Both the position numbers and the translations under genes were made by a program. The notes under the pieces were generated by a model that had not been told where the DNA came from, searched no databases, and was given only the letters and a program-made list of their open reading frames with translations. A DNA stretch of 64,000 nt. Source: Candidatus Kryptonium thompsonii. Lineage in GTDB: Bacteria > Bacteroidota > Ignavibacteria > Kryptoniales > Kryptoniaceae. Shown here piece by piece: positions 18,549 to 26,738 of this stretch. Numbering within the stretch: the first letter of the stretch is position 1; each line of letters starts with the position of its first letter. The stretch lies in NCBI GenBank assembly GCA_001442925.1, contig LDXX01000003.1, forward strand, positions 278,559 through 342,558, in the 5' to 3' direction.

Positions 18549-20341
18549 CGCTGTGTGACCCTTTCTTTAATTTGTTCATCCATTTTTATGATCTCAAGCC
18601 ACGGTTTGAAATGTCCTTCCTCTTGAAATTTTCGGGTGCAATCAATCGCCATTCGTGTGCCAAAGTTTGGCATAACACGATAATTTAAACTTCTTTCATC
18701 AAAAAATATATCTCTTTCAGGGTCAAACCTTGTGAACAAACCCCATATAAGTTCAGTTTTGTCATGGATGTTAATTTCTTCATCTACGATGAACATTATT
18801 CTAACTTTTTTGTCAGTATCAAGTTTCCAAATTTCATTTGCGATTTCTCTGGCTTTGAATGGTTTATCTTTTTTAATTTTGACGACAAGTATGCCATCCA
18901 CAGGGCGCAGTTCATCAATGATTTCACCCTTTCCTTTTAATTCAGGCAATGTGATTTTCTCAATTTCAAAGGGCTTTCGTTCTTTCTTTGGAGTTGCGTC
19001 AATGCCAAGTTTTGAACCGTGATCTGTCAACGGACCTGCAACATCAAGCGTATCCGTGTGGGCATCTCTTATAAAAATTAGATCCTGTGAAAAGTCGACC
19101 CATTTTAAAACCTCAATTGCAACCGATTCCAAATCCTTTGGATTTATCGTTTTATCGACGGCTATTAAAACTTTTGTCAGGGAAAGCTGTCCCAATCCCC
19201 AAATGCCCATCATCGCTTTGACTGCTTGCCTTGGGAAATAGCTTTCAACGGATATTACCCCGAGGTTGTGAAAACCTGCTTCAATGCTCAGATGCATTTG
19301 AACTATTTCTGGAAGTTGCATCTTTATAATTGGGAAGAAAATCTCAGAAATTGCTTTACCTATCCATGCATCTTCCATCGGCGGTTTTCCAACAATGGTC
19401 GCAGGATAGATCGCATCTTTTCTATATGTTATAGCTGTGACATGTAAAACTGGGAATGGTTCAGAAAGTGAATAATAGCCGAAATGATCTCCAAATGGTC
19501 CTTCAATCCTTCGCTCATTTGGGTACGCATATCCTTCAATTACGAACTCAGCATCTGCTGGCACAAGCATGGGGATTGTTTTAGCTTTGACAAGTCGAAT
19601 TTTTTCACCAAGTAAATAAGAAGCGAACATTAGTTCGTCAAAGTTTGGAGGAAGTGGAGTTATCGCAGAAAAAATAAGCGCTGGATGACCACCAATTGCA
19701 ATTGCGACTGGTAAAGGTTTGTTAAGTTTTTCCGCTTTCCAGTAATGGTATGCTCCTGTTTTATGGCTTTGCCAGTGTAGCCCAGCTGTTTTCTCATCAT
19801 AGATTTGAATTCTATACATCCCAACATTTCTCTTTCCAGTTTCGGGATCGTGGGTTATGACAAGTGGGAGCGTTATAAATTTCCCACCATCCTTAGGCCA
19901 GCATTTCAGAGCGGGGATTTCAAAAAGATTTGGATTTAAATTCACAATCTCTTGAACGGGTGCGGTTTTGACAACTTTGGGTTTTAGCGATTCGAAAAGT
20001 TTGAATATATATTTTCTGTTTTTGAGGAAGTTTTTCGGAGATGGTTTTTCTGTAAGAAATTGAACAAGCCATTCAAATGTTTCTGTGGGTTCATTTCCTA
20101 TGGCAAGTTTTACTCTTTCATAAGTTCCAAACAAATTCATAACGACAGGGAATTTGCTACCATCAACATTTTTGAAAAGGATTGCGGGTCCACCTGACTT
20201 TACGACTCTATCTGCAATTTCTGTGATTTCAAGTTCTGTTGAAACTTCGGCGTGAATTTCTTTAATCTCGCCTTCTTCTTTTAAAAGTTTTATAAATGTT
20301 CTTAAATCGCTGGGCAATATTGTAAAGTTTTTATTTTGCAA
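18527..20341 (-). CDS. ubiD: UbiD-family prenylated-FMN decarboxylase
   Basis: This 604-residue UbiD-type (de)carboxylase carries the family's signature stretches: NLFGTYERV, GMYRIQIYDEKTAGLHWQ, EGPFGDHFGYYS (with the Glu/His metal and substrate residues), AITYRKDAIYPATIVGKPP, and a C-terminal MAIDCTRKFQEEG. The long form resembles those that act in menaquinone (futalosine route) or ubiquinone synthesis; menaquinone would suit the anaerobic respiratory genes at 39-50 kb, but substrate choice is inference. No ubiX, which supplies the cofactor, lies in the window. Confidence 0.9.
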   Translation of the reverse strand: MQNKNFTILPSDLRTFIKLLKEEGEIKEIHAEVSTELEITEIADRVVKSGGPAILFKNVDGSKFPVVMNLFGTYERVKLAIGNEPTETFEWLVQFLTEKPSPKNFLKNRKYIFKLFESLKPKVVKTAPVQEIVNLNPNLFEIPALKCWPKDGGKFITLPLVITHDPETGKRNVGMYRIQIYDEKTAGLHWQSHKTGAYHYWKAEKLNKPLPVAIAIGGHPALIFSAITPLPPNFDELMFASYLLGEKIRLVKAKTIPMLVPADAEFVIEGYAYPNERRIEGPFGDHFGYYSLSEPFPVLHVTAITYRKDAIYPATIVGKPPMEDAWIGKAISEIFFPIIKMQLPEIVQMHLSIEAGFHNLGVISVESYFPRQAVKAMMGIWGLGQLSLTKVLIAVDKTINPKDLESVAIEVLKWVDFSQDLIFIRDAHTDTLDVAGPLTDHGSKLGIDATPKKERKPFEIEKITLPELKGKGEIIDELRPVDGILVVKIKKDKPFKAREIANEIWKLDTDKKVRIMFIVDEEINIHDKTELIWGLFTRFDPERDIFFDERSLNYRVMPNFGTRMAIDCTRKFQEEGHFKPWLEIIKMDEQIKERVTQRWEEYGL

Positions 20342-20399
20342 AAAATTTTAGTATAATTTAAAAAAATTAGGATGGGCTTGCAAACAAAAATGATCTTTT

Positions 20400-21485
20400 A
20401 TGGGTGTTGCATTGTTAACAGGTTTTCCGGGGTTTATCGGGACGAGGTTAATCAAAAAGTTATTTTCATACAGACCAGATATTGAGAAATTTTACCTTCT
20501 TGTACAAGAGAAGTACCTTCCATTAGCATATCAAACTATAAGTAAAATTCAAGAGGAATTTCCAGTTTCTGCTAAGGGGCTTGAGATTATAAAAGGTGAT
20601 ATAACTTTGCCGAATCTTGGAATTGAAGAATTGGAAAAAGTTAAAAACAATGTAACGGAGTGTTTCCATCTTGCAGCTGTATATGACCTTGCGGTTTCTT
20701 TTGAGTTTGGGTATAAGGTAAATGTCAAGGGAACTGAAAATGTTGTAAAGTTTCTTCTTAATTGCCCTAATCTTAAACGCTTTCATTATGTTAGCACTGC
20801 TTATGTTTCCGGTTGGGCGACGGGGGTTTACACAGAGGATGATTTTGATCGGGGGCAAGATTTTAAAAATTTTTATGAACAGACGAAATTTCTCGCCGAG
20901 AAGGTTGTGAGAGAGTATATGGGACAGGTTCCGACTACAATTTATAGACCCGGGATCGTCGTTGGTGATTCAGTTAAGGGTGAAACTGCCAAGTTTGATG
21001 GACCTTACTATGTGATTTTACTTATGCTTAAACTTCCCAACCACTCTCCATTTCCAAAGGTTGGCTCAGGTGAAGCTGAAGTGAATATTGTACCAGTTGA
21101 CTATGTTGTTGATTCAATTTGTTATTTAAGCCGTTTCGACGAAACGGTGGGTGGGGTATTTCATTTAACGGATCCGAAACCACATAAGGTTTTTGAGCTT
21201 GTTCAAATCTTTGCCGAGCGACTTGGAAAGAAATTTAATTATTTTCAAATTTCGCCACAGCAGTTGAAGAAACTTATGAGCCCGAAAATTATTCAAAAAA
21301 TCGTTGGGATGCCAGTGCAGTTGATCGACTATTTTGATCATCAAGTGCATTATGATTGTAGCAAGGCGACTTCAATATTGAGTCGTGGTTATATTGAATG
21401 TCCCGACTTGCTTGAGTATGTTGATGTTATGATCAGGTTTGTTTTAGAAAATAGGAAGAAAGTAGCAAAGCATGGGTTAAGTTGA
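20400..21485 (+). CDS. NAD(P)-dependent extended SDR (fatty acyl-CoA reductase-like)
   Basis: This 361-residue Rossmann protein has TGFPGFIGTRL (dinucleotide-binding glycine motif), ECFHLAAVYDL, and an SDR catalytic set visible as Ser132 (HYVSTAYVSG), Tyr159 and Lys163 (YEQTK). This arrangement and the TIYRPGIVVGDS segment place it among NAD_binding_4/male-sterility-type SDRs, which reduce acyl thioesters or modify lipid-linked substrates. The true substrate is unknown. It is divergent from ubiD with only 58 bases between them; a TATAAT sits at 20352-20357. Confidence 0.78.
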   Translation: MGVALLTGFPGFIGTRLIKKLFSYRPDIEKFYLLVQEKYLPLAYQTISKIQEEFPVSAKGLEIIKGDITLPNLGIEELEKVKNNVTECFHLAAVYDLAVSFEFGYKVNVKGTENVVKFLLNCPNLKRFHYVSTAYVSGWATGVYTEDDFDRGQDFKNFYEQTKFLAEKVVREYMGQVPTTIYRPGIVVGDSVKGETAKFDGPYYVILLMLKLPNHSPFPKVGSGEAEVNIVPVDYVVDSICYLSRFDETVGGVFHLTDPKPHKVFELVQIFAERLGKKFNYFQISPQQLKKLMSPKIIQKIVGMPVQLIDYFDHQVHYDCSKATSILSRGYIECPDLLEYVDVMIRFVLENRKKVAKHGLS

Positions 21486-21561
21486 GAAAGTTTTGGGCAT
21501 GCGGGTTTCACATTGTTAATTTTAAATCCAAACAAAAATTAAAAACAAAATCTGAAAAAGA

Positions 21562-22962
21562 ATGGCAAAGATAAAATTTGGAACTGATGGATGGAGGGAC
21601 ATAATCGCACAAAACTTTACATTTGAAAATTTAACTAAAGTAGCAATTGCAACCGCAAAATTTTATAAAAAACATAAAAAGATAAAAAACGGCATCGTAA
21701 TTGGTTACGACACAAGATTTCTTTCAAAAGAGTTCGCAGAACATGTTGCAACTGTGATAGCAAATTTCGGGGTTAAGGTTTTATTATCGGATGGGTATTG
21801 CCCAACGCCTGCGGTTTCGCTTGCCATTCCAAAATTTAACTGTGCTGGTGGTGTGGTGATTACAGCAAGTCATAATCCTTACAAATATAATGGTTATAAG
21901 CTAAAAGCTGACTATGGAGGTCCTGAGGAAGTTGAAAACATTGCGAAAGTTGAAAAGGAAGCTAATAAGCTTTTTAAATCAGAGCTTGAAAAAGTGAAAA
22001 AGTCATTTGAACAATTAAAAGAGAAGGGATTGATTGAGGTTGTTAATTTAAGGAAAATTTATATTGATGACCTTAAGACAAAGATTGATGTGGAAGCAAT
22101 AAAAAATTCGGGTTTAAAAATAGTTCATGATGCGATGTATGGAGCTGGACAGAAAATTTTAACGGAGATAATACCTTCAGCCACTGTAATACATAATGAG
22201 TTTAATCCATCTTTTGGTGGGATTAGCCCTGAGCCGATTGCAAAAAATCTTGGTGAATTAATTAAACTTGTCCCTGAGAAGGGTTTTGATGTTGGGCTTG
22301 CAACCGATGGGGATGCGGATAGAATTGGAGCAGTTGACGAGAAAGGTAATTTCGTCGACCCGCAAAGGGTGTTTGCGATTTTGCTCAAATATTTTTACGA
22401 GGACAAAGGCTTAAGAGGGGATGTTGTGAAAACTGTTTCAGTTGGATTGATGGTTGATAAACTTGCACAAAAGTACGGCTTAAAAGTTTACGAGCTTCCT
22501 GTTGGTTTTAAACATGTTGCAACGCTTATGATAACCAAAGATATAATGATCGGTGGAGAGGAAAGTGGTGGAATAGGGGTTAAAACTCATATACCTGAGA
22601 GAGATGGGCTATTCCTTGGGCTGACAATCTGCGAGATGATGGTTAAAAGAGGGAAGAAACTTTCGGAGATTGTTGAAGAACTATTTGCTGAAATTGGTCC
22701 GCATTTCTATAAGAGAGTTGACTTACATACGACAGAATCACACAAGCAAAAAGTTTTGGGCAAGCTTAAAAAAGGATTAAAGGAAATTGCTGGTTATAAA
22801 GTTAACAATGTGTTGACAATTGATGGATTTAAATTTTTCTTTGATAATGGTTGGCTTTTGGTTAGAGCTTCTGGAACCGAACCATTGTTAAGGTTTTATT
22901 GTGAAGCTGATGACCCCGAGAAAGTTGATAAAGTTCTTGATTGGATAGTTAATCTAAAATAA
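21562..22962 (+). CDS. Phosphoglucomutase/phosphomannomutase family protein
   Basis: This 466-residue alpha-D-phosphohexomutase has every domain signature: FGTDGWRD, the phosphoserine loop TASHNP (Ser103), the metal loop DGDADR, the sugar-recognition GEESGG, and the phosphate-binding RASGTEP. It interconverts hexose 1- and 6-phosphates, supplying nucleotide sugars for envelope glycans. Sequence cannot separate glucose from mannose specificity. It ends at a strong bidirectional terminator. Confidence 0.92.
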   Translation: MAKIKFGTDGWRDIIAQNFTFENLTKVAIATAKFYKKHKKIKNGIVIGYDTRFLSKEFAEHVATVIANFGVKVLLSDGYCPTPAVSLAIPKFNCAGGVVITASHNPYKYNGYKLKADYGGPEEVENIAKVEKEANKLFKSELEKVKKSFEQLKEKGLIEVVNLRKIYIDDLKTKIDVEAIKNSGLKIVHDAMYGAGQKILTEIIPSATVIHNEFNPSFGGISPEPIAKNLGELIKLVPEKGFDVGLATDGDADRIGAVDEKGNFVDPQRVFAILLKYFYEDKGLRGDVVKTVSVGLMVDKLAQKYGLKVYELPVGFKHVATLMITKDIMIGGEESGGIGVKTHIPERDGLFLGLTICEMMVKRGKKLSEIVEELFAEIGPHFYKRVDLHTTESHKQKVLGKLKKGLKEIAGYKVNNVLTIDGFKFFFDNGWLLVRASGTEPLLRFYCEADDPEKVDKVLDWIVNLK

Positions 22963-22968
22963 AAAGAA

Positions 22969-22993
22969 AAACCCCGACCTAAGGTCGGGGTTT
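22969..22993. terminator. Bidirectional hairpin terminator
   Basis: ACCCCGACC (22971-22979) and GGTCGGGGT (22983-22991), extended by AA/TT pairs, form a GC-rich stem with A-runs before and T-runs after it. It can end both the phosphohexomutase (forward) and the rpsU run (reverse). The stop codon of the 44-residue reverse gene lies in the hairpin arm. Confidence 0.85.
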
Positions 22994-23126
22994 AATTTTG
23001 CGGTGTTTGCGCTTGCTCTTGCTGTTTCATCTGAGCAAGCATCTCTCTTAGCTTACGCATCTTTTCTTTTCTCTTCTTTTCCTTCTTTCTGTGCTTTTTT
23101 AATACCTGCTTTTTCTTCTTATTCAC
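22992..23126 (-). CDS. 44-residue highly basic protein downstream of rpsU
   Basis: Reading the reverse strand behind rpsU gives a short open frame: a lysine/arginine-rich first half (NKKKKQVLKKHRKKEKKRK) and a Gln-rich helix-like tail ending QAQTPQN. The start is taken as GTG at 23126; it sits inside AAGGCGGTGA, a near-perfect Shine-Dalgarno sequence, so the true start is uncertain. The K/R/H pattern (KKHRKK) resembles the tiny AURKAIP1/COX24-like (bS22/mS38) ribosomal proteins, which would fit its place after rpsU, but this is resemblance only. It ends in the terminator. Confidence 0.6.
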   Translation of the reverse strand: MNKKKKQVLKKHRKKEKKRKEKMRKLREMLAQMKQQEQAQTPQN

Positions 23127-23152
23127 CGCCTTCTAAAAGATTTTGTTTAAGA

Positions 23153-23347
23153 TTACATTTGCTCCATCATCATTCTCTGGGCTCTACGAATTGCCTTAGC
23201 TCTTTTCATTTTCTTTTTAACGGAGGGCGGAGTGTAGAAAGTCCTACGCTTGAATTCCCGCAGGATTCCTGCCTGCTCGTACTTCTTTTTGAATCTTTTT
23301 AATGCTTTGTCAAGTGATTCACCTTCCTGAATTATTATTCCTACCAA
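23153..23347 (-). CDS. rpsU: 30S ribosomal protein S21
   Basis: The product is a typical bS21: EGESLDKALKRFKKKYEQAGILREFKRR, then a basic tail (VKKKMKRAKAIRRAQRM). It sits near the platform of the 30S subunit and helps initiation. I prefer TTG at 23347 (64 residues): GAGGTGA stands five bases before it, whereas the GTG at 23356 falls inside that ribosome site. The gene is 18 bases behind the zinc-ribbon protein or closer, and is followed by the 44-residue basic protein. Confidence 0.93.
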   Translation of the reverse strand: MVGIIIQEGESLDKALKRFKKKYEQAGILREFKRRTFYTPPSVKKKMKRAKAIRRAQRMMMEQM

Positions 23348-23365
23348 TTTTATCACCTCGCTTTT

Positions 23366-23731
23366 TTATTGTTTAAAGTTTTCAACAAGTTTTTTAGGTC
23401 CGAGTTTCTCAAATTCAACGATAATTATGCTATAGCCACTTGATGATATTTCTTTCTTCTTAACCTTTCCATAATCTTGCCATTCTGCATGATAAATTGT
23501 TTCACCAATTTCATATGTTTCGCTCGCTGAATAAATCCTATAATTTCCTTGTGAGTTTGTATTCGCTTGTAGATTTAATTCCTCAATCGAGACAAGGGTG
23601 ACATGTTTGCACCTTTGACATGCGTACCAAAATTTGCTGTCAGGTTCAGCCTCAAAATTTCCTCTAAACTTGAACTTTTGCCTATCTCCACAGTAATCAC
23701 AGACTCGCTCTATTTGCTTAGGAATTTTCAT
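23366..23731 (-). CDS. Zinc-ribbon protein of unknown function
   Basis: This 121-residue protein carries two CxxC knuckles (CDYC at residues 11-14 and CQRC about 26 residues later), a likely zinc ribbon. Its C-terminal half ([17 protein letters not shown], then [15 protein letters not shown]) looks like the small beta domain that often follows such ribbons and reads like a CarD/Tudor-type fold. It sits just upstream of rpsU on the same strand, suggesting a role near translation or RNA handling. No function is known to me. Confidence 0.75.
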   Translation of the reverse strand: MKIPKQIERVCDYCGDRQKFKFRGNFEAEPDSKFWYACQRCKHVTLVSIEELNLQANTNSQGNYRIYSASETYEIGETIYHAEWQDYGKVKKKEISSSGYSIIIVEFEKLGPKKLVENFKQ

Positions 23732-23839
23732 TTTTGAAAAATTTTTGTAGTTTGTGTATCTGTAAAAATATAAAAAAAATTTACAAATATATCAAGATTT
23801 TTTCACTATACTAGGACGATTCCTTCAAAAGTGCTGAAA

Positions 23840-24412
23840 TTAGCCCTTTTTCTGGACCACTCTTTCGAGATATTTCATCGTTTCAACATCAACTCTTATA
23901 ATCTCCCCCTCCTTGATGAACTGTGGCACGAGTATTTCCATGCCATTTTCAAGTGTAGCGCTTTTCATCGTATTGTCTTGCGCTTCCTTGACGCCTGAAC
24001 CTGTTAAGATAACTTTAAGATCAACTGTCTTCGGTGTTCTTACGCTTATTGGTTGATCCCCAAGAAATTCAACATCGACTTTCATCCCTTCCTTTAAAAA
24101 CTTTGCAAAATTACCAAGCGATTCCTTAGGTACCCCAACTTGTTCGTAGGTTTGAGGATCCATGAAGTAATACAAATCGCCGTCGTTGTAAATATATTCC
24201 ATCGGTTTTCTTATCAGTTCAATATCTTCTACTTTTTCATCGGTTCTAAATCTTCTTTCGGTATAATGTCCTGTTGAAAGATTTAAAAGTCGGGCTGACA
24301 CAAAACCTTGCATCTGTCCACTTCCAGCGTGAACTTTTGCTTCGATCACTTTGAAGATGGTACCCTCAATTCTTAACGCCATTCCTTCCCTAATTTCCGT
24401 TGCAAGAACCAT
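23840..24412 (-). CDS. efp: Elongation factor P with an unusual tip loop
   Basis: This 190-residue EF-P has the KOW-like domain I and two OB domains (YIYNDGDLYYFMD, LGDQPISVRTPKTVDLKV, ENGMEILVPQFIKEGEIIRVD). EF-P rescues ribosomes stalled on polyproline. The start at 24412 is chosen because GGAGGTGA precedes this ATG by five bases; an open frame continues 20 codons upstream without support. The domain I loop that normally reads PGKG reads AGSGQMQG: the position of the modified Lys34 (E. coli) appears to be Ser31, with two extra residues after it. Confidence 0.92.
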   Translation of the reverse strand: MVLATEIREGMALRIEGTIFKVIEAKVHAGSGQMQGFVSARLLNLSTGHYTERRFRTDEKVEDIELIRKPMEYIYNDGDLYYFMDPQTYEQVGVPKESLGNFAKFLKEGMKVDVEFLGDQPISVRTPKTVDLKVILTGSGVKEAQDNTMKSATLENGMEILVPQFIKEGEIIRVDVETMKYLERVVQKKG

Positions 24413-24541
24413 GGTTTTCACCTCCATAATTATTTTTGCCTGAGGGTCTTCTTTAAAAATATAGTTTAGCATAACTTTATTTGCAAATAGAAAGATGCTT
24501 AGTTAACTTTTGTAAAAAAATACCTGAGAGAAAATTTTAAG

Positions 24542-25735
24542 ATGATAAGAATCTTAACAGCTGGTGAATCGCACGGTCAAGCACTTGTCGGGATTGTTGA
24601 GGGAATCCCGGCGGGACTTGGAATAAGTGCTGAGTATATAAACTTTCATCTTAGAAGAAGACAGATGGGATATGGTCGTGGTGGAAGGATGAGAATTGAA
24701 AGTGATAAAGTAGAGATTATATCTGGTGTTAGGTTTGGTAAAACAATTGGAAGCCCGATTGCTTTAATAGTTCGAAATAAGGATTGGGAAAACTGGAAGG
24801 AAAAAATGTCCGTTGAAGGAATTGCCAAGAGTGAGGAAATTGAAAAAGTAACAGTGCCACGACCGGGGCATGCTGATTTCGCAGGGTATTTTAAATATGG
24901 TTTTGATGACATAAGAAATGTAATTGAGCGTGCAAGCGCAAGGGAGACAGCAATTAGAGTAGCATGTTCTTCAGTGGCAAGAAAATTGCTTGAAGAGCTT
25001 GGGATTTATATCGGGAGCCATGTAATTCAGATTGGATACATTGGATATGAAGATAGGGAAAAGCTTGAGAGGAAAATTCGAAGATTGATCTGCAAGCCCA
25101 AGGGAGCGCTTGAATTAAGTTTATTGGCTGATAAGTCCGAAGTAAGGTGCATTGACAAAGCTGTCGAGGAGAAAATGAAAGATATGATAAAGGAGGCGAT
25201 GAAAAACGGAGATACAGTTGGTGGTATCTTTGAAGTGATTGTTACGGGATTGCCAGTTGGGCTTGGAAGCTATGTTCAGTGGGACAGGAGACTTGATGGC
25301 TTATTAGCGCAGGCAATTATGTCAATTCAAGCGGTAAAGGGGGTTGAGATAGGTCCAGCGTTTGAAAATGCAAAAAAATTTGGTTCGGAAGTTCATGATG
25401 AAATTTTTGTAAGGAATGGGAAAATTTATTGTAGGACAAACCGTGCTGGTGGAATTGAAGGTGGGATGACAAATGGGCAGCCAATAGTGTTAAGGGCAGC
25501 GATGAAACCAATTTCGACGGTTGTAAAGGGTTTATCAAGCGTTGATTTGAAAACATTAAAACCAGTAAGGTCAAGATATGAGCGTTCCGATTTCTGCGCA
25601 GTTCCATCTGCAAGTGTGATTGCCGAATCTGTAATTGCCCCTGTTATCGCAAATGCTGTACTTGAAAAATTTGGTGGTGATAGTTTGAAAGAACTGAAGA
25701 AAAATTTTAAAAACGCATTTTTTACAGCGTGGTGA
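24542..25735 (+). CDS. aroC: Chorismate synthase
   Basis: This 397-residue enzyme makes chorismate from EPSP with reduced FMN, the last shikimate step. Signatures are [16 protein letters not shown] at the N-terminus, [44 protein letters not shown] and [15 protein letters not shown]. The length is normal. It is divergent from efp with a 129-base gap to the chosen efp start. Chorismate also feeds menaquinone synthesis, but no such gene is adjacent. Confidence 0.97.
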   Translation: MIRILTAGESHGQALVGIVEGIPAGLGISAEYINFHLRRRQMGYGRGGRMRIESDKVEIISGVRFGKTIGSPIALIVRNKDWENWKEKMSVEGIAKSEEIEKVTVPRPGHADFAGYFKYGFDDIRNVIERASARETAIRVACSSVARKLLEELGIYIGSHVIQIGYIGYEDREKLERKIRRLICKPKGALELSLLADKSEVRCIDKAVEEKMKDMIKEAMKNGDTVGGIFEVIVTGLPVGLGSYVQWDRRLDGLLAQAIMSIQAVKGVEIGPAFENAKKFGSEVHDEIFVRNGKIYCRTNRAGGIEGGMTNGQPIVLRAAMKPISTVVKGLSSVDLKTLKPVRSRYERSDFCAVPSASVIAESVIAPVIANAVLEKFGGDSLKELKKNFKNAFFTAW

Positions 25736-25800
25736 TTTTCTTGATAAAGTTTTAAAATTTTTTTAAAATTTGAAAAAGTTAAAAATAAAAACCGTGAAAT

Positions 25801-26715
25801 ATGAAGATACTTTCACTTCGCACAGAGAAGGAAAATTTTATCGGGATTATCTACGATGAGAGCGGAAGAATTTTGAATTTAACCGATGCTCTCCCTCTTT
25901 ACCAAAAATTGAAAAATAAGATTGACGATTTCCCGTATATCAAAACGGTAACTGAACTTTTCCGAGAGCAGTTATTTAACATTGATCTTTTCAAAAGAGT
26001 TATTGATTTTGTTGAGAAACATAATTTAATGGAATATCTTTTCGTTAAGGAATCTGTAAGATATAATGCGCCTGTTGAGTTTCCGCCAAAATTTATATGT
26101 CTTGGGCGAAATTATGAAGAACACGCAAGGGAATTCGGTTCTCCAGCGCCTGTAGAAGAACCGATTATTTTTGCAAAGAGTAGCACCGCTGTAGTTGGGC
26201 ATTTGGAAACTATTTATATCCCAACAGATATTGGAAGGATTGATCACGAGGTTGAGCTTGCAGTTGTTATAGGGAAGAAAGGGAAAAGAATCAAGAAAGA
26301 AAATGCTTGGAGCTATATTGCTGGATATACAATTGTTGTTGATGTCACTGCAAGGGAGCTTCAAAGGAAAGATATTCAAGCTCAGCATCCATGGTTTAGA
26401 TCAAAAAGTTTAGATTATTTTGCCCCTATGGGACCATGGATTGTGACTGCGGATGAAATTCAAACGCCTGTGGAGCTTGATTTAAAGTTGTGGGTTAATG
26501 ATGAACTCAGACAGAACTCAAACACAAGGAATATGATTTTTGATATTCCTTCAATAGTTGAATCAATTAGTAAGTATATAACGCTTTACCCTGGAGATGT
26601 AATTTCAACTGGAACTCCTGAAGGGGTAGGACCAATTAAGCCTGGGGACAAAATAACTGCGTGGATTCAAGGCATAGGTGAACTTGTAAATTATGTTGAA
26701 GCCGAGGTAGATTAA
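25801..26715 (+). CDS. Fumarylacetoacetate hydrolase family protein
   Basis: The 304-residue protein has an N-terminal family-specific domain and a C-terminal FAH fold (about residues 95-304). Metal ligands are visible in EEPIIFAKSSTAVVGH, the DHEVELAVVIGKKG segment and VDVTARELQ; the STGTPEGVGP motif is also present. Relatives hydrolyse or decarboxylate acylpyruvates and related 2-oxo acids, usually in aromatic catabolism or detoxification. The specific substrate cannot be read. Confidence 0.9.
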   Translation: MKILSLRTEKENFIGIIYDESGRILNLTDALPLYQKLKNKIDDFPYIKTVTELFREQLFNIDLFKRVIDFVEKHNLMEYLFVKESVRYNAPVEFPPKFICLGRNYEEHAREFGSPAPVEEPIIFAKSSTAVVGHLETIYIPTDIGRIDHEVELAVVIGKKGKRIKKENAWSYIAGYTIVVDVTARELQRKDIQAQHPWFRSKSLDYFAPMGPWIVTADEIQTPVELDLKLWVNDELRQNSNTRNMIFDIPSIVESISKYITLYPGDVISTGTPEGVGPIKPGDKITAWIQGIGELVNYVEAEVD

Positions 26716-26738
26716 AAAAATTAACATTTTAAAGATTT

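Noticed and set aside
23003..23302. Forward open frame of 99 codons over the rpsU region
   Set aside because: It lies antisense to the clear S21 gene and the basic protein, has low-complexity Ser/Phe/Leu content, and no ribosome site.
24413..24472. 20-residue N-terminal extension of EF-P
   Set aside because: The ribosome site GGAGGTGA lies inside this stretch, just before the ATG at 24412, and EF-P homologues start there.
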